Shown in pieces: positions 1 through 11,900 of a stretch of 64,000 nucleotides of DNA; position 1 is the stretch's first letter, and each line of letters opens with the position of its first letter. The notes beneath the pieces are model-generated. The model saw only the letters and a list, made by a program, of their open reading frames with translations, made no database searches and was not told where the DNA came from. The DNA lies in NCBI RefSeq assembly GCF_008831285.2, contig NC_045145.1, forward strand, positions 18,864,040 through 18,928,039. Direction: 5' to 3'. This DNA is from Nymphaea colorata. Its lineage: Eukaryota > Streptophyta > Magnoliopsida > Nymphaeales > Nymphaeaceae. A program made the position numbers and the translations under genes.

Positions 1-351
1 TTAGCTTTTCAGTCACACCATACAGTTCTTTTGCTTTTCTGAAATTATCAGCTCTTAGCTAGCAGCCATTCTGATGTATATCTTGTTGGCTTACTGGTAT
101 GTTGCCAGAAAATAGCCGCTTTGTGCGTGATGTCTGTTTAGGGCTGTCCTGATCGCATACCAACAGAGCTTGCAGTTTGGTTTAGAGGTCTTGGAAAAGT
201 TGAGGTCTTATGAGTTTTCCCTTTCCATTTAGGCTAGCCAGATGTTTTCTGCCTCACCTGATATTCTGTAGTAACACTAGTTATATGTTTTTGGTTCTTC
301 TCATCCATTGCTCATGCCTTCGATGTTTCCGTTTCAAATTTTTATTTGCAG

Positions 352-511
352 AACCCCTGATAAATTGCATACGTGGATACGGACAGTAGTGGATGCATAT
401 CATTTCAGCAGAGAGGGCACTCTCATCAGGGAGGCTAGGGATTTGATGAACCCAACGATCATGCAGAGACTAGAGCAACTGAAAATTATGGTTGAGAAAA
501 ACTTCATGTAG
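352..511 (+). CDS. 3'-terminal coding exon of an unidentified gene (partial)
   Basis: An acceptor (TTTGCAG, ending at 351) is followed by an open frame ending in TAG at 509-511. The first base completes a split codon. The next 52 residues start TPDKLHTWIRTVVDAYHF and end with a charged helix-like segment, EQLKIMVEKNFM. I do not recognise the family. The rest of the gene lies left of the window; bases 1-351 look like intron. The alternative, a chance open frame, is less likely because acceptor, frame and amphipathic composition agree. No other exon is visible to fix its identity. Confidence 0.5.
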
Positions 512-2738
512 AAGCAGCTCCACGTCTCAATCATATAGAAGGTGCTATTATTTTCTGGTACAGAATCAACATCGGCATGAAAATGCAAGGAAAGGTGGAT
601 TGGAGAACTCCAGGGGTCTTCAAAAGCTTGCGTTTATCATCTGATCTACTGTTTGCGAAAGCGATGGTCGGACTTGTCCATTTGCTGATCTCCCATTTAT
701 GCCAATTCACCAGTGCAATTTTCTCTTTTGCGCGAGCACAATGCTTGAACTTGGAAACTTCTTGCTTTAACATAACGTGAAAATTAGTGAAGCTCCCTGA
801 CGAATCATCTTTGCCAATCTTGACCACATTCAGAATTACTTTTTGGCCTAACGCAGATTATGGATGCCACTCCCCATTTGAGTCGATTTTGGTTTCTCTC
901 ATCAAAGTCGTGTACATGGTTAAACATGGAGGAAGCATGATTAAAATCTTCGAGTATGGCTTCTCTCTGTGTTTTTACGTGTGGAAAAGCGATGAAAGAT
1001 AAGAAAAAAGAAAACTACATATAAAAAACTGTTTACTTAAAGGTCAGTCAGAGATGAAATTTCAAATTCCCTAAATTTCAATAGGCAAAAAGATGGTGAT
1101 ACTCAATAAGGAAACCGGTGGATTTAGCAAACCTTAAATTAACACAAAATTGTTGTTTATCTTTGAGGCGCATCAAGAGGTCAAATTTCATTCCCTTCTT
1201 CCTGTTCTAAAGGTTTAGAGCTGCTTTGGAGATTAGGAGATCTGACGACCCAGAAACTTAACTGTCGATTATCTTTGAAGTTTGGTATCTGATCGTTTTA
1301 GAATGGTTGATTATCTGTTAAGCTGAAGCGTGTAGCACAATTTATTGGAATAGCAGCTCGGTAAACTGTGTGGGATGTTAAAAAGTCCCTCAGCGATCTT
1401 GCATGGGAAGTGTGAGAAGACCAAGGGGCTTTACACTCCTGGCAAGCAACCAGCTCGAGGTAGAAAAGAGAGAAAACAAACATGCTCAAGTTGGTAGAAG
1501 AAGACATGCTGTTGATGTTGATGAAGTTAATCACATGTTGATGAAGAAAACAAACATGCTCAAGTCAGACAAGTTTATATTAAAATTTTTTTTTTCGATA
1601 TGTGTCCCCCAAGTTGGTTGAAGATTAGGACTTCAGAGTTCAGACTTGGCTAATGGAACAAGAGTGGCTCGTGTTTGTCCAATGAGGAATCTCCCGGTTC
1701 TAGAGCGAAATGTGCAATAACAGAAACTATGGTAGGAGAAAACATAAACACATTCAAAGCAGCAGCTTGAGGATTAATATCTTCTTAGAGAAATTGGTAA
1801 ATACTAAACCAATTTGGTAAGAGATAATAATCAAACTCATTAAAATAATTATTAAAGTATATTTTTTGTAATTTAATCCGATTTGATGAGGAACATCTAT
1901 TAAGTTAATCATTTTTATTTTAATAATAAAAATATAATTTTTTTATGGCATCAAAATTGTGATAGTAAAAAAATCATTTCTTTATAAAAATAAATTGAAG
2001 TAAAACATGATTTATATCGAGTTAATTGTTTATAAAAATAATGGGACGTTCACATTTTATCTGAAATAATTTCCAATATAAATTTAAGTGATCATTTAAC
2101 AATTAGTCCATGTTACACCTTTTCTAATTAATACATTTATTTTTCCTATATGTTCCGTATTTTGCAAAAGTCTCCTTGGAAAATGGGAGCACATTTATCA
2201 ATTCTTCCGCGATGTCATCTGCGGGATGATGGCGGGACGCTGCTTTTGTTTCTTGTCTACCGTTCCGGTTCCAGTCGGAAGGAGACAGATGCGACCCAGC
2301 GGATTCTTCTCGACCTCGTGAAATCTAATTAATTTTTTACCTATTCGTATCGTCCGACAGCGAACGGTACTAAATCCGCCAGTTACTTTTATTCGACTGT
2401 TTGTCTTCTTAACGCATAGCTGACCTTGCTGTTCATGCCTCCATTAATCCAACGGGTGGAGAAACAAGGTGAAGGTGAACGAGGAAGAGGAGGGGGAGAG
2501 AGTGAGAGAGAGGAAGAAGGAGGAGGGAAGAATAAAGCCAACTCAACTGTCAATTGTAGCGCAAGGCAATAGAGTGGTCTCTCTCTCTCTCTCTCTTTCC
2601 GTTTCTGTTATCATAACTTCATTAGTTCATTATTATTAGAAGCTTTATTGGGAGAGCGAAACTGCTTGCTTCTTACTTCCTTTCTTCTTTCCATTTTCCT
2701 TTGTCTATTTTGTCTTTCCGCAATACTGGGAGAAGTGA
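512..2738. other. Spacer: 3' flank of the left-edge gene and Alfin-like promoter region
   Basis: No gene recognised. 512-1000 is probably 3' untranslated sequence of the left-edge gene. 1790-2140 is strongly AT-rich. 2450-2740 is purine-rich and then pyrimidine-rich, and probably holds the promoter and 5' leader of the downstream PHD gene. Open frames here are short, overlap on both strands, and show no family resemblance. Confidence 0.5.
2578..2597. repeat. (TC)10 microsatellite in the Alfin-like leader region
   Basis: An uninterrupted TC tract about 140 bases before the start codon. It probably lies in the core promoter or 5' leader. Pyrimidine-rich tracts at this position are common in plant promoters and can bind GAGA-binding (BBR/BPC) proteins. 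That function is inference. Confidence 0.7.
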
Positions 2739-5700
2739 ATGGAGTCCACTCCGTACAACCCGCGAACTGTGGAGGACGTCTTCAGGGATTTCAAAGGACG
2801 CAGGGCCGCTTTGATTAAGGCCCTCACAACCGGTCTCTCTCCCTCTCTCTGTGGATGTCTTTTTAGTTTCTCTCTTTTGTTGTCGTGGTTGTCGGTGTTT
2901 CTTGAGGAAAGTAACACCTACTAGTTTTTGGCTCTTCTGCTTTTCATTAATTCGTTTAATTTTGTTTTATGTGTTGTTCTCCAGAGGTGGAGGATTTCCA
3001 CCGGCAGTGCGATCCAGGTTAGTAGCTTCTCGTCGCTTTGATTTTTTTTTCCAGACTTGTTGTTTGTTTCTCTGAGTTTCAAGTTTTGATTCGCAGTGTG
3101 GTTTGCTTGTTGGTGTGCTTGTTTTGGACTTTTGTACGAGTTTTTGCTGCTCCCCTTCTTACTGTCCATTCTGTGGCATCATGATTTTTCTCCTTGCATG
3201 AGTTTTTAAGTTACATTGCGAGTGGCTTGTTGTTTTCTTTTGGCACATAGATTTTTATTTTTTATGTAGACATATTTGCAAAACTTCGTTTTCTTTCTTT
3301 TTTTGGTGGTCTTTCATAGCAACTCAAAATTTGAAAAGTTATGGAATGTGTTCCTTTTCTTTTTTTCTCCTTATCCACTCAATGCTTGCATGTTATTTTA
3401 GACTTCGAAGTGCATATTATGTGAAACACTTTTGTATAGGAACAGTTAGCTTCTTTTTCTTTGAGGTTTCAATGAAGCTTATTTTCCCAATTTCTGAGCA
3501 GTTTGCATATAATGGTGTTTTCCTTTTTTTGTCTTGTGGGGAAGGGACTAAACCTTCAAATTTGAGTTCAGGGATCATTTTTTTCATTGCGTGCTACCAG
3601 ATTGTAGTTCTCGTGCTTTTCCTTTTTTTTTTTTCTACAAAGATGTCGTAACATAGGTTTGCAAAATGAAAGTAAATTTACTAGTAGTAGATGTAGCGGT
3701 CACCACTATGCTCCATGCTGTCACTTCTCATCACCATCTCTATTCTTATTTTTCCTTATATTATTCTGGATACTGTTCTTGTGGTGGTGGTGGATTATTT
3801 TTAGGAAGAGAATTGTTTATTTTATTGGGTTTGGATGAGTTTTACAACTATGCAGAGAAGGAAAATCTATGCTTGTATGGATTTCCTTCCGAGACATGGG
3901 AAGTTACCTTGCCTGCAGAGGAGGTGCCGCCTGAGCTTCCAGAACCTGCATTGGGCATCAATTTTGCGAGGGATGGAATGCAAGAGAAAGACTGGTTATC
4001 TCTTGTTGCTGTACACAGTGATGCATGGTTGCTTGCTGTGGCATTCTATTTTGGTGCTCGGTTTGGGTTCGATAAGAATGACAGGTAATTGTAGTCATTT
4101 TGTTGCATACAAAAGTATGCACCCAAAATCTTGGAACCTATGCTGTTTCCCTTCAATCTTTGAAGTCACATATTGGATCAATGCTCTATTGTCTCTTTTT
4201 CTCTTAGGGGTTGTGTAACATTTAAGCTTCCTAGCAGAGAAATATAATTCTGGTGATATTTTGTTTCTTCTAATTGGTGCACGTTTACAAAGTTAATATA
4301 GAGATTATGACCGTCTTATGTTCTGTTAATCCCCATCTAAATTTTTATCTCATTTTTTATGTGCTTTCCTTTGGCTTATGGTGCTTTATTGGTACACTTG
4401 TAATGCAGTGTATCATGTTAATCTTTATTGCCATCTCTGAAGATTAATTAGCAAAGAAGCTTCATCTTTTCCATGTAGTTTTGTGCATGGAGCTTGCATG
4501 AACATTTTTCACCTGCATTTCCAGTACTTTGGTTCGTGGAGTTACATTTTCACTCACACTTGCAGTACGTTGCTTCACCCTGTCACACATTTAAGCAGAA
4601 GGTATTGCACCTACATGCAGCTTGCATTGGAAGAGGTGGTGGGTATAGTTGGTAGCTTGACAGCTTCTTTCAACGTGAGCATCTTCTTTTGGCTCATTAC
4701 AATGTGTTGCATTGGTGCATGAGTTGGCAAACTTTCAGGTTAGTCTGCAAGCTAATACGTGAGAAACACCTATTGAGGAACTACTTTTAATGGCAACAGC
4801 AGTAAGCTTACTGCTAGAGACCCTCCATCTTGATCCTGAGGATGAAGCCTATGCAACAAGTATCTTGAGTATATTCATGCCTTGGTTCCTGTTATTGGCT
4901 TGCAGTGCAGGCAGATGTGAGCATTAATACATGCACTTAGCATGTGTTGCTGAGCCTATGTGAAGGAGGTCAAGCACGGGCTCTTGGTGTGTGCATGCAG
5001 AATACAGAATGTGCAAACTAAGGGGAAATGCACATGGGCTGCCTGGCTCATGGGAAATTATGGTTCAAATGGCCCTTGCATATTGGGAGACACCTCTGAG
5101 TTTGAAAGACTGAAAGAATAGTGAACTACTTAGGTGTGGCTGGAATGCCACTTGTCCTCTTGAGTCTTGTACTTGTTACAACAAAGGCTTTGTACATCAG
5201 ACCTGGCTTGACCTCTGTGTGCATATAGGAACAGAGTGCAACTGGCAGACCTGTGCATTTCATAAAATGATTCCAATTTTTTGTATTTTGACTTGTAAGG
5301 AAATGAATTTAGCAACAAATTCCTGAATGGTGGAAAGTATGATTTTGGTGATTTGTTGGTCCATGTGCCAATTTCATGTCTGAGCTTTGCTATAGCCTAG
5401 AAGCTAATTGATTAAGTGAATTGTCTCGGATCAATTTTGTGCAATAAGTGAATTGTTTTGCATTAGTTCCTGGGCAATCATAATGTCTGCTTTTGGTTTC
5501 AACTATGAAAAATTTGCCTCCTTTGTCATTGCTTTTGGGTTTCTTGCCATGATCTGTACTATGTCTATATATGAGAAACAGTACCTTCTTTAATATTGAC
5601 AAATATTCTGGTATATCACTTTTTTCAAACTTCGAGTTATTTTCATTGTTAGGGTTCTGTTGTTTTAATATAAGTTCTGGTGACGCAGGAGGAGACTCTT

Positions 5701-6151
5701 CAATATGATAAATGACCTCCCAACCATATTTGAAGTTGTGACAGGGACTGCACAGCTAGTGAAGGAAAAATCATCAGTCACAAGCAATGGCAGCAACAAA
5801 TTGAAGCCAAATGCTAAAGTGGTAAAGTTTGAGTCCTTTTCCTTGTTACCAAGTTTGGCATTGGTAATCATCATTGTTTCTCTTTCGCAGCCACATTTGA
5901 CTGAATCTCAGACCAAGTACCCTAAAGGAGTGCAGCAAAAGGAAGTGGACGAGGAGCTAGAAGAAGAGGATCATGAAGAAACACTTTGTGGTGCATGTGG
6001 TGAGAATTATGCTGCTGATGAATTCTGGATCTGCTGTGATATTTGTGAGAGGTGGTTCCACGGAAAATGTGTGAAGATCACTCCTGCACGTGCTGAGCAC
6101 ATTAAGCAATATAAGTGCCCCTCTTGCAGCAGCAAGAGAGGCCGCCAATGA
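2739..6151 (+). CDS. AL: Alfin-like PHD finger protein
   Basis: A nuclear chromatin reader: plant Alfin-like proteins bind histone H3 trimethylated on lysine 4 through a C-terminal PHD finger. Exons are 2739-2832, 2985-3017, 3856-4084, 5689-5821 and 5891-6151. All junctions are GT-AG and join in frame to 249 residues, the usual family length. The N-terminal Alfin domain (about residues 6-133) shows [18 protein letters not shown], the exon 2-3 join [13 protein letters not shown], and the near-invariant [20 protein letters not shown]. An acidic linker ([10 protein letters not shown]) precedes the PHD, whose zinc ligands are C196, C199, C212, C215, H220, C223, C239 and C242. It ends SSKRGRQ. The start was chosen by family alignment ([12 protein letters not shown]). 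Intron 4 is 69 bases, a multiple of three, with no stop, so its retention would keep the frame. Confidence 0.95.
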
Positions 6152-8972
6152 AAAATTCTAGTCGACAGATGTTAATATTATCAAACTCTACTAACACCAT
6201 CTAGTTTTCACTTTTCTGTTAAGGTCGTCACGTTGTCTTCCGCTCTTCCCCTAGTGAATAGTGCAGTCTAGTTTTTGGAACTTCATGTGCAGCTATGTAT
6301 TCCTTGACGAAGACGTTTGTATGCCCTTCTATGCTTTTCAACATGTTAGGTATATGGATACTGAACAAGGCGCCAGCCTTTTTACTCTTTCAGTGGGCTA
6401 ATGATCAGGAAACATTGGAACAATTCTGTGGAATCCGGAGCTTTTCATCACATTCGGCTACACGACAAACAGCAGGTACTGGTCTTGGGATGACATTGAG
6501 ACCAACTAATTAAATCGTCTACCACCACATATCAGTCAGAACTTGCAAGTGCACTAGCAGCAACTGTTCCGACCTCCGCTGCTGCTCTGGACTGACGCTA
6601 TTCTTAGAAGTGCAAATGCCATGGTGACTAACTATGATTCGCCACACGCAATCGAGGCAGAAATGGCGGAGTATCGAAGCATCCAAACAACCTTCATGGA
6701 GTGAAGGAATCCACAGTTTCCACGTTATATGCGGAATACACAAATCCATCACCATCCTTGCTTTCAAGAATAACCTTACGAGTCGATAGCCGTCTGCTCA
6801 ACGTGATCAATATACCAGCAACAAGGACGGTGCTCAAAGTTGTCATCTGTATCCCAAACCTGTCTCGCACCGAACCTTAATTTAGCAGGAGAAAGAGTTC
6901 CTCCTGGTTGACAATTCCACTGGCAGTATAATTCATGATCTTGATGGACTAGAAATATGGTGATGCCCTGTTCCTAGTACACAGACAAGCACACACATAG
7001 AAAGAGAGGGAGAGAAATGTCTTGGAAAAGATCCAGGCAAGTGGGAGAAAAAAGAAGGATTATGGGGTCCTCAAGCGGGTCCATGAAAATGATAGCTCAA
7101 TGTCTGAAAAGGTTGCAGTTGTTCCCTTTTACATTACAGAGGCTTTCTTGATTTTTCTCGAGGTAGGAGGGTGGAGTTGGCCGACGTCTGAGCTTTTGCT
7201 TGTTCACGGGATTCGATTTCCGTGTGATGCTTCGCTTGCCGGCGCACATGCATGTTGAACATCACGGAAAAGTGATCAATTCACGGATGCATTTGTTACT
7301 TTGGCGTGTTTCAAGTGGTAGAAGAACCGAACTTATTGTATTTTGTTTCCTTGTCCGAGATTTGGTGTCGATATTTTGCTTCTGGTGTTTCTACCGATGA
7401 ATAAAAATCATGATGATGGTGGCTTCCGTATGGCTGTTCGACTTGGGGTAGATTGACATAACAAGGTGAAATTGGTGAAATAAGCACGGGAGTTTAATAA
7501 TAGTCTCCCTGTGCCTGAAACAACAATTACAAATAACATTCTTCTTATAATTTTGTTTCACGTTTTTTCTATTCCATTTACGGACGATAAGAAGCAGTTT
7601 TTGATCCAAATTCAAAAGACATCAAGCGGCCATGAGATGTACTAGTGTTGATTTATGGTATAGCAAGGGTTTCTGGTGTCTTTAGCAATTGTTTATGGTG
7701 TTTTCAACAACTGAGTGTAAGTTTTAGTCGTCCAGCAACATCGAACAGTCCGCTGATTTCAATTCTTCTATATTTTTTAAACCTTTTCATTTTTCCATCG
7801 CAAGCTTGCATATAGCCTAAATACTAAGTCTTACAAAGCGCAGCCAAGTGTATAATTAGTTAATTAAGCTAGACCACCGGCCACCGGCTGTTTGAAAATA
7901 CTACAAAAGCTTAAGATTAGGTTAATTAGAGTCCGATCCACTCGAAAGTAAAAGAAGGGTCTTCCTTTTCTTTTTCTTATCAAATAACGACGAATGTGGG
8001 ACCGGACAGTACAGAACCATAACAGGAAAAGGAATGGTAGGATTGAGTCTTGATTTAAAGGCTTTAAAAAACTTGCTACTCTTCACAATCCCTTTCTTGT
8101 TGTCTACCGGTCATGATAAAGTAGAAAGCTGTGATTTAGAAGAATTAGGCGTCAGTTTCTTTTTCTGAATGTTTCTCCCGCACCCCTTCCTTAACTTGGG
8201 CTTCACCAAAAGACAACTGAGGATCAAGTTTTCCTCGTTCAATCCAAGTTTCTTTTAATCTATTTTCTAATGCATTTTCATTAAAAATAAATGTTTTCGA
8301 ACAAATTAGTCTGATTGAAAAAGTGTACCATTTACAAGTTAATGTAATCTAAGTTTTTCCAACACTCAGTAGAAAGGAAACATACGTAAACGTTCAAAAG
8401 AGTTGATCTAATTCACGTCTTCTACGAAAAAACATCTATCAAATTCTATTCACCAAAATCACCTTATATTTTTTATTGTGTCCTAATTTGAAACCGATAT
8501 CTCGATTAAAGCATGTTAAATACATAAGATTACAGACATTTCAGTGTCTTAAGTTTTTTATCCCGAGTTTTTAGGAGCAGTGATCAGGTACCCTTTCCGG
8601 AGTACTCCATTAGGAGCAGCTCTGAGAAGAGCGTGTTGAAAGGGCCTACCCTGAGTCCATGACCTACAACTCGCGTCACCTGCGGGACTCTCTCTCTCTC
8701 TCTCTTTGGCCCCTTGCCCTCTAGCTTCCCATGGAAAGAAACGAGCTGGCCTGGTGATCTCTTGTGCATCTGTGCCAATCTCTCATCACCCCATGAGATC
8801 GCCTCTGCTTGTCTTCAATATTTGATCCCGATTGCAGCAAAGAAGGGAAAAAGAGGTGAAAGACAGGAACGGAAAGAGAGTGTCGGAGGGAGATAGAGCG
8901 AGAACGAACAAGAAGCAAGGCGAGAAGTACCTCGTCCTGAAGTGCAAGGGGGGTGGTGGGGAGGGGCAGAAG
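6152..8972. other. Spacer between the Alfin-like gene and WAV2
   Basis: No gene recognised. 6152 to about 6500 is probably 3' untranslated sequence. The rest is AT-rich with short unrelated open frames. A pyrimidine dinucleotide tract at 8688-8706 lies about 270 bases before the WAV2 start codon and marks the probable promoter or leader. A purine-rich stretch (8836-8935) immediately precedes the start. Confidence 0.5.
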
Positions 8973-11900
8973 ATGGTGAATTACGTAAACGCCTTGTTGT
9001 ATGGGGTAGGAGGGATCGTGGTGGCGGGGATGTCACTGCTGGTGGCTCTTCAGGAGAAGTTGGTCTACGTGCCCGTGGTCCCTGGCCTCACCAAGGGGTA
9101 CCCAATCACCCCGGCCCGCCTTCATCTCAAGTTCGAGGATGTCTGGCTCCGATCCTCTGATGGCGTCCGCCTCCACGCCTGGTTCATTAAGCTCTTCCCA
9201 GATTGTAGAGGTAAAGGGAACCCTACCTCTCTCCCGCTGTTTGTCTCTTCCTTCGCCTGTCCCTTTTTTTGTCTTTGGTTTCCTTTCTGTATTCGACTTG
9301 CTTGGGGTAAGCCAACAAAAGGTTTCATGCTGGATCACGGTCTCTGCGTACTCAGTGCCAGCTCTGAACTCTCTCACATTGCTGATTTCATGCATTTTTT
9401 CCTCTCTATCTTGCCTGCTCTGATTTGTTGCATTTGTTCTCTTGCCTTCTCTAAAGTGAATCCGTCATGTCTCGTAGTTTTGGGGGAAACGAGTAGTTGT
9501 GAGATATTGAGTTGCGACGGAGCAACAATTTTCTTGGTAGAGTGTTCTGTAAATGTATTCCCAACTTTGAAGAGGATGTGACGAAAATATGGTTAGGATT
9601 TTCATTTTGGAACTTTTGCAGCTGAGACAAGCGCATGGAAAGGCCTGGTAATGTTGTGAAGAGTTTTGAATTGGATATTACTTTCACCCACCAGATGTTA
9701 ATGTGGCTTGTACGGATGTTTCCAGCGTTGATCATTTTCTAGTGGAATGGAGATACCAATTGAATCTGAAAATTTTATTCAAATGTGCTGCTGGAATTTG
9801 TTGTCTGATCATATGCTTACTGTAAGAATGTTAATAGTCTGTTGAGTGGGCATCCAATGGAAGGGTAGTTCATGATTGAATGTCTAGTTGCTTCCAACTG
9901 AAAGACACCGTACAGGATCTATGATTCTGAAAGTTATCCTAAATGGATAAAGCTACTTTGGAGGGTCGTTTCTGTTTTTCTTTCACTGATGAACATTGCG
10001 AAAGTTATGTTCTGTAATGTTTTTAAAGCGTCCAAATGTAGGTTGACATGATAACTTGTTGAGGTTTGACTTTGGCTTCATTCTTACAATTTTATAAGTC
10101 GGCCCCTTTTGTCACTCTTTAGACAACTTTCTTCATCAAAAAATGCCCTCAGACGATATAAAAATAAATATCACTGCACTCGATTACCTTTACAATTATA
10201 TACAAGAAGAAATTCAACATTATCAAGTCTGCCTCTAATAACAGGTCTAACTTTAAAGGTATACAAGTTTAACTGCCTGTCCAACTCAAGATGGTGCAGT
10301 GGATACCATGTGGTCTGTTTTGTGAATGTACTAATCTAACTTTTAAGTTGTTCTCAAAGATTTACCAGATAGACTGGGTTAGGTGCAATCACAACCTATC
10401 TTGCCATAAGATTATATAGAAACCCAACCAAGATATCACCAGGTAAGCCAAAGTATGAAACTATCGAATAGCTGTCTGCATACTCTACGGTCATCAGGCA
10501 ATTTTCCTTCTGTATATTGAGCTTGTGACTGTTAAACAGGATGATATCCAAGGTCTATATAATATTTGAGTCTAGTTGGACTATCAAAATTGCTGAGTAC
10601 TTTTGTGAGGAGAGTTAGCAATGCAGTGTGTTTAGATCCTTTGTTTCAAGAAGCTTTCCAAGTTTTTGTTTCACCTGCTCAATATCACACATCCTCTCGT
10701 GTAATTTGATAACTTTGGTTGATTCTAGGTTGTTTTGTTGTTGATCTAAAATTTTCAAACCATGCTAATCGTTACTCCTTATGGCCATGCAATTTCCTGG
10801 CTCGATGGCATATATTCCTCAGGATCATTCACCCTTGGAATTTTTTCAATGCATCACTCAGATTGTCATGAGAAGAATGTCTCTTACATTAAGTTGCCAA
10901 AGCATCTATTCTAATTCCTGCAACTGCAAGCAATTTATTTCTAGTGATTATGTCTGCGACATGAATTTTTTATACATAGTCAATGTCAATCTATGGAGTG
11001 TGCCCTTTGAAACTTAACATCTCTTCATGTCTTTAATTAAGATACTCATCTACAAAGTATAAACCATTGCTGTCCCTGAACAAGTAGTCATTGTTATCTA
11101 TAAAGAAGTAATCCAACTAAATTTCATGTATATCTTTCCTTGGACATTGTCTATTGCCACTCAAAGATTATTTGACACGCTAGATGACAATATGAAGCAT
11201 ATTCGCAAATGCACAAACCTGAAAAGAAGAAAATCGGGAACATGATTAGACAATCCATGATCAAACAATCTTTTCTGGAATTTGTCATGACCTGAGCTTC
11301 CTTAATATTGGCAACTTTTTCCTTAGCATATCGTATGGAATATTTTCTACAATGGAGTAGTGAGTTATGGCTTCTAAGATGTATAGTATTTCAATGGCAC
11401 CATTGTTTTTCAAAGATGCAATGACATTAATTTTAGGGTGTTTTTTTTTTTTGCTAATAAGGGACTGTTGCAATAGGATTTTATTACATATTTATGCCTT
11501 GAATTTGGTGTGTAAGTTGCACATAGGCTCAGAATAGAAAACTATTCTGGAATATCAGAAAAATTCACTGCCGCTTTCTATTTTTGAGCATAAAATCATA
11601 CATGTATACTCTAAGTGCATTGTACATTTATGTATGTCTGCTCCTATGCTTTAGATACAAAAGTTTGTTGTCCTACTCATTTGTCATTTTCGTTGTGGAT
11701 AATATTGTTGTATGAAAATTTCTTATTACTTTTGGTTCACTTTTGTGATGTATCCCTGGTGTCTTGTACTTCTAAACATAGAAAAGTTTCATCTTTTGAT
11801 ATTTGCAGGGCCAACGCTCCTTTTCTTTCAAGAAAATGCTGGCAGTATCCTATGCGACCAATTTAAAAAATCTTTCGATAATTTGCTTGCAAATAAAAGA

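Noticed and set aside
9033-9395. 120-residue minus-strand open frame over WAV2 exon 1
   Set aside because: It is the shadow of a well-supported coding exon and intron on the other strand, with no family resemblance.
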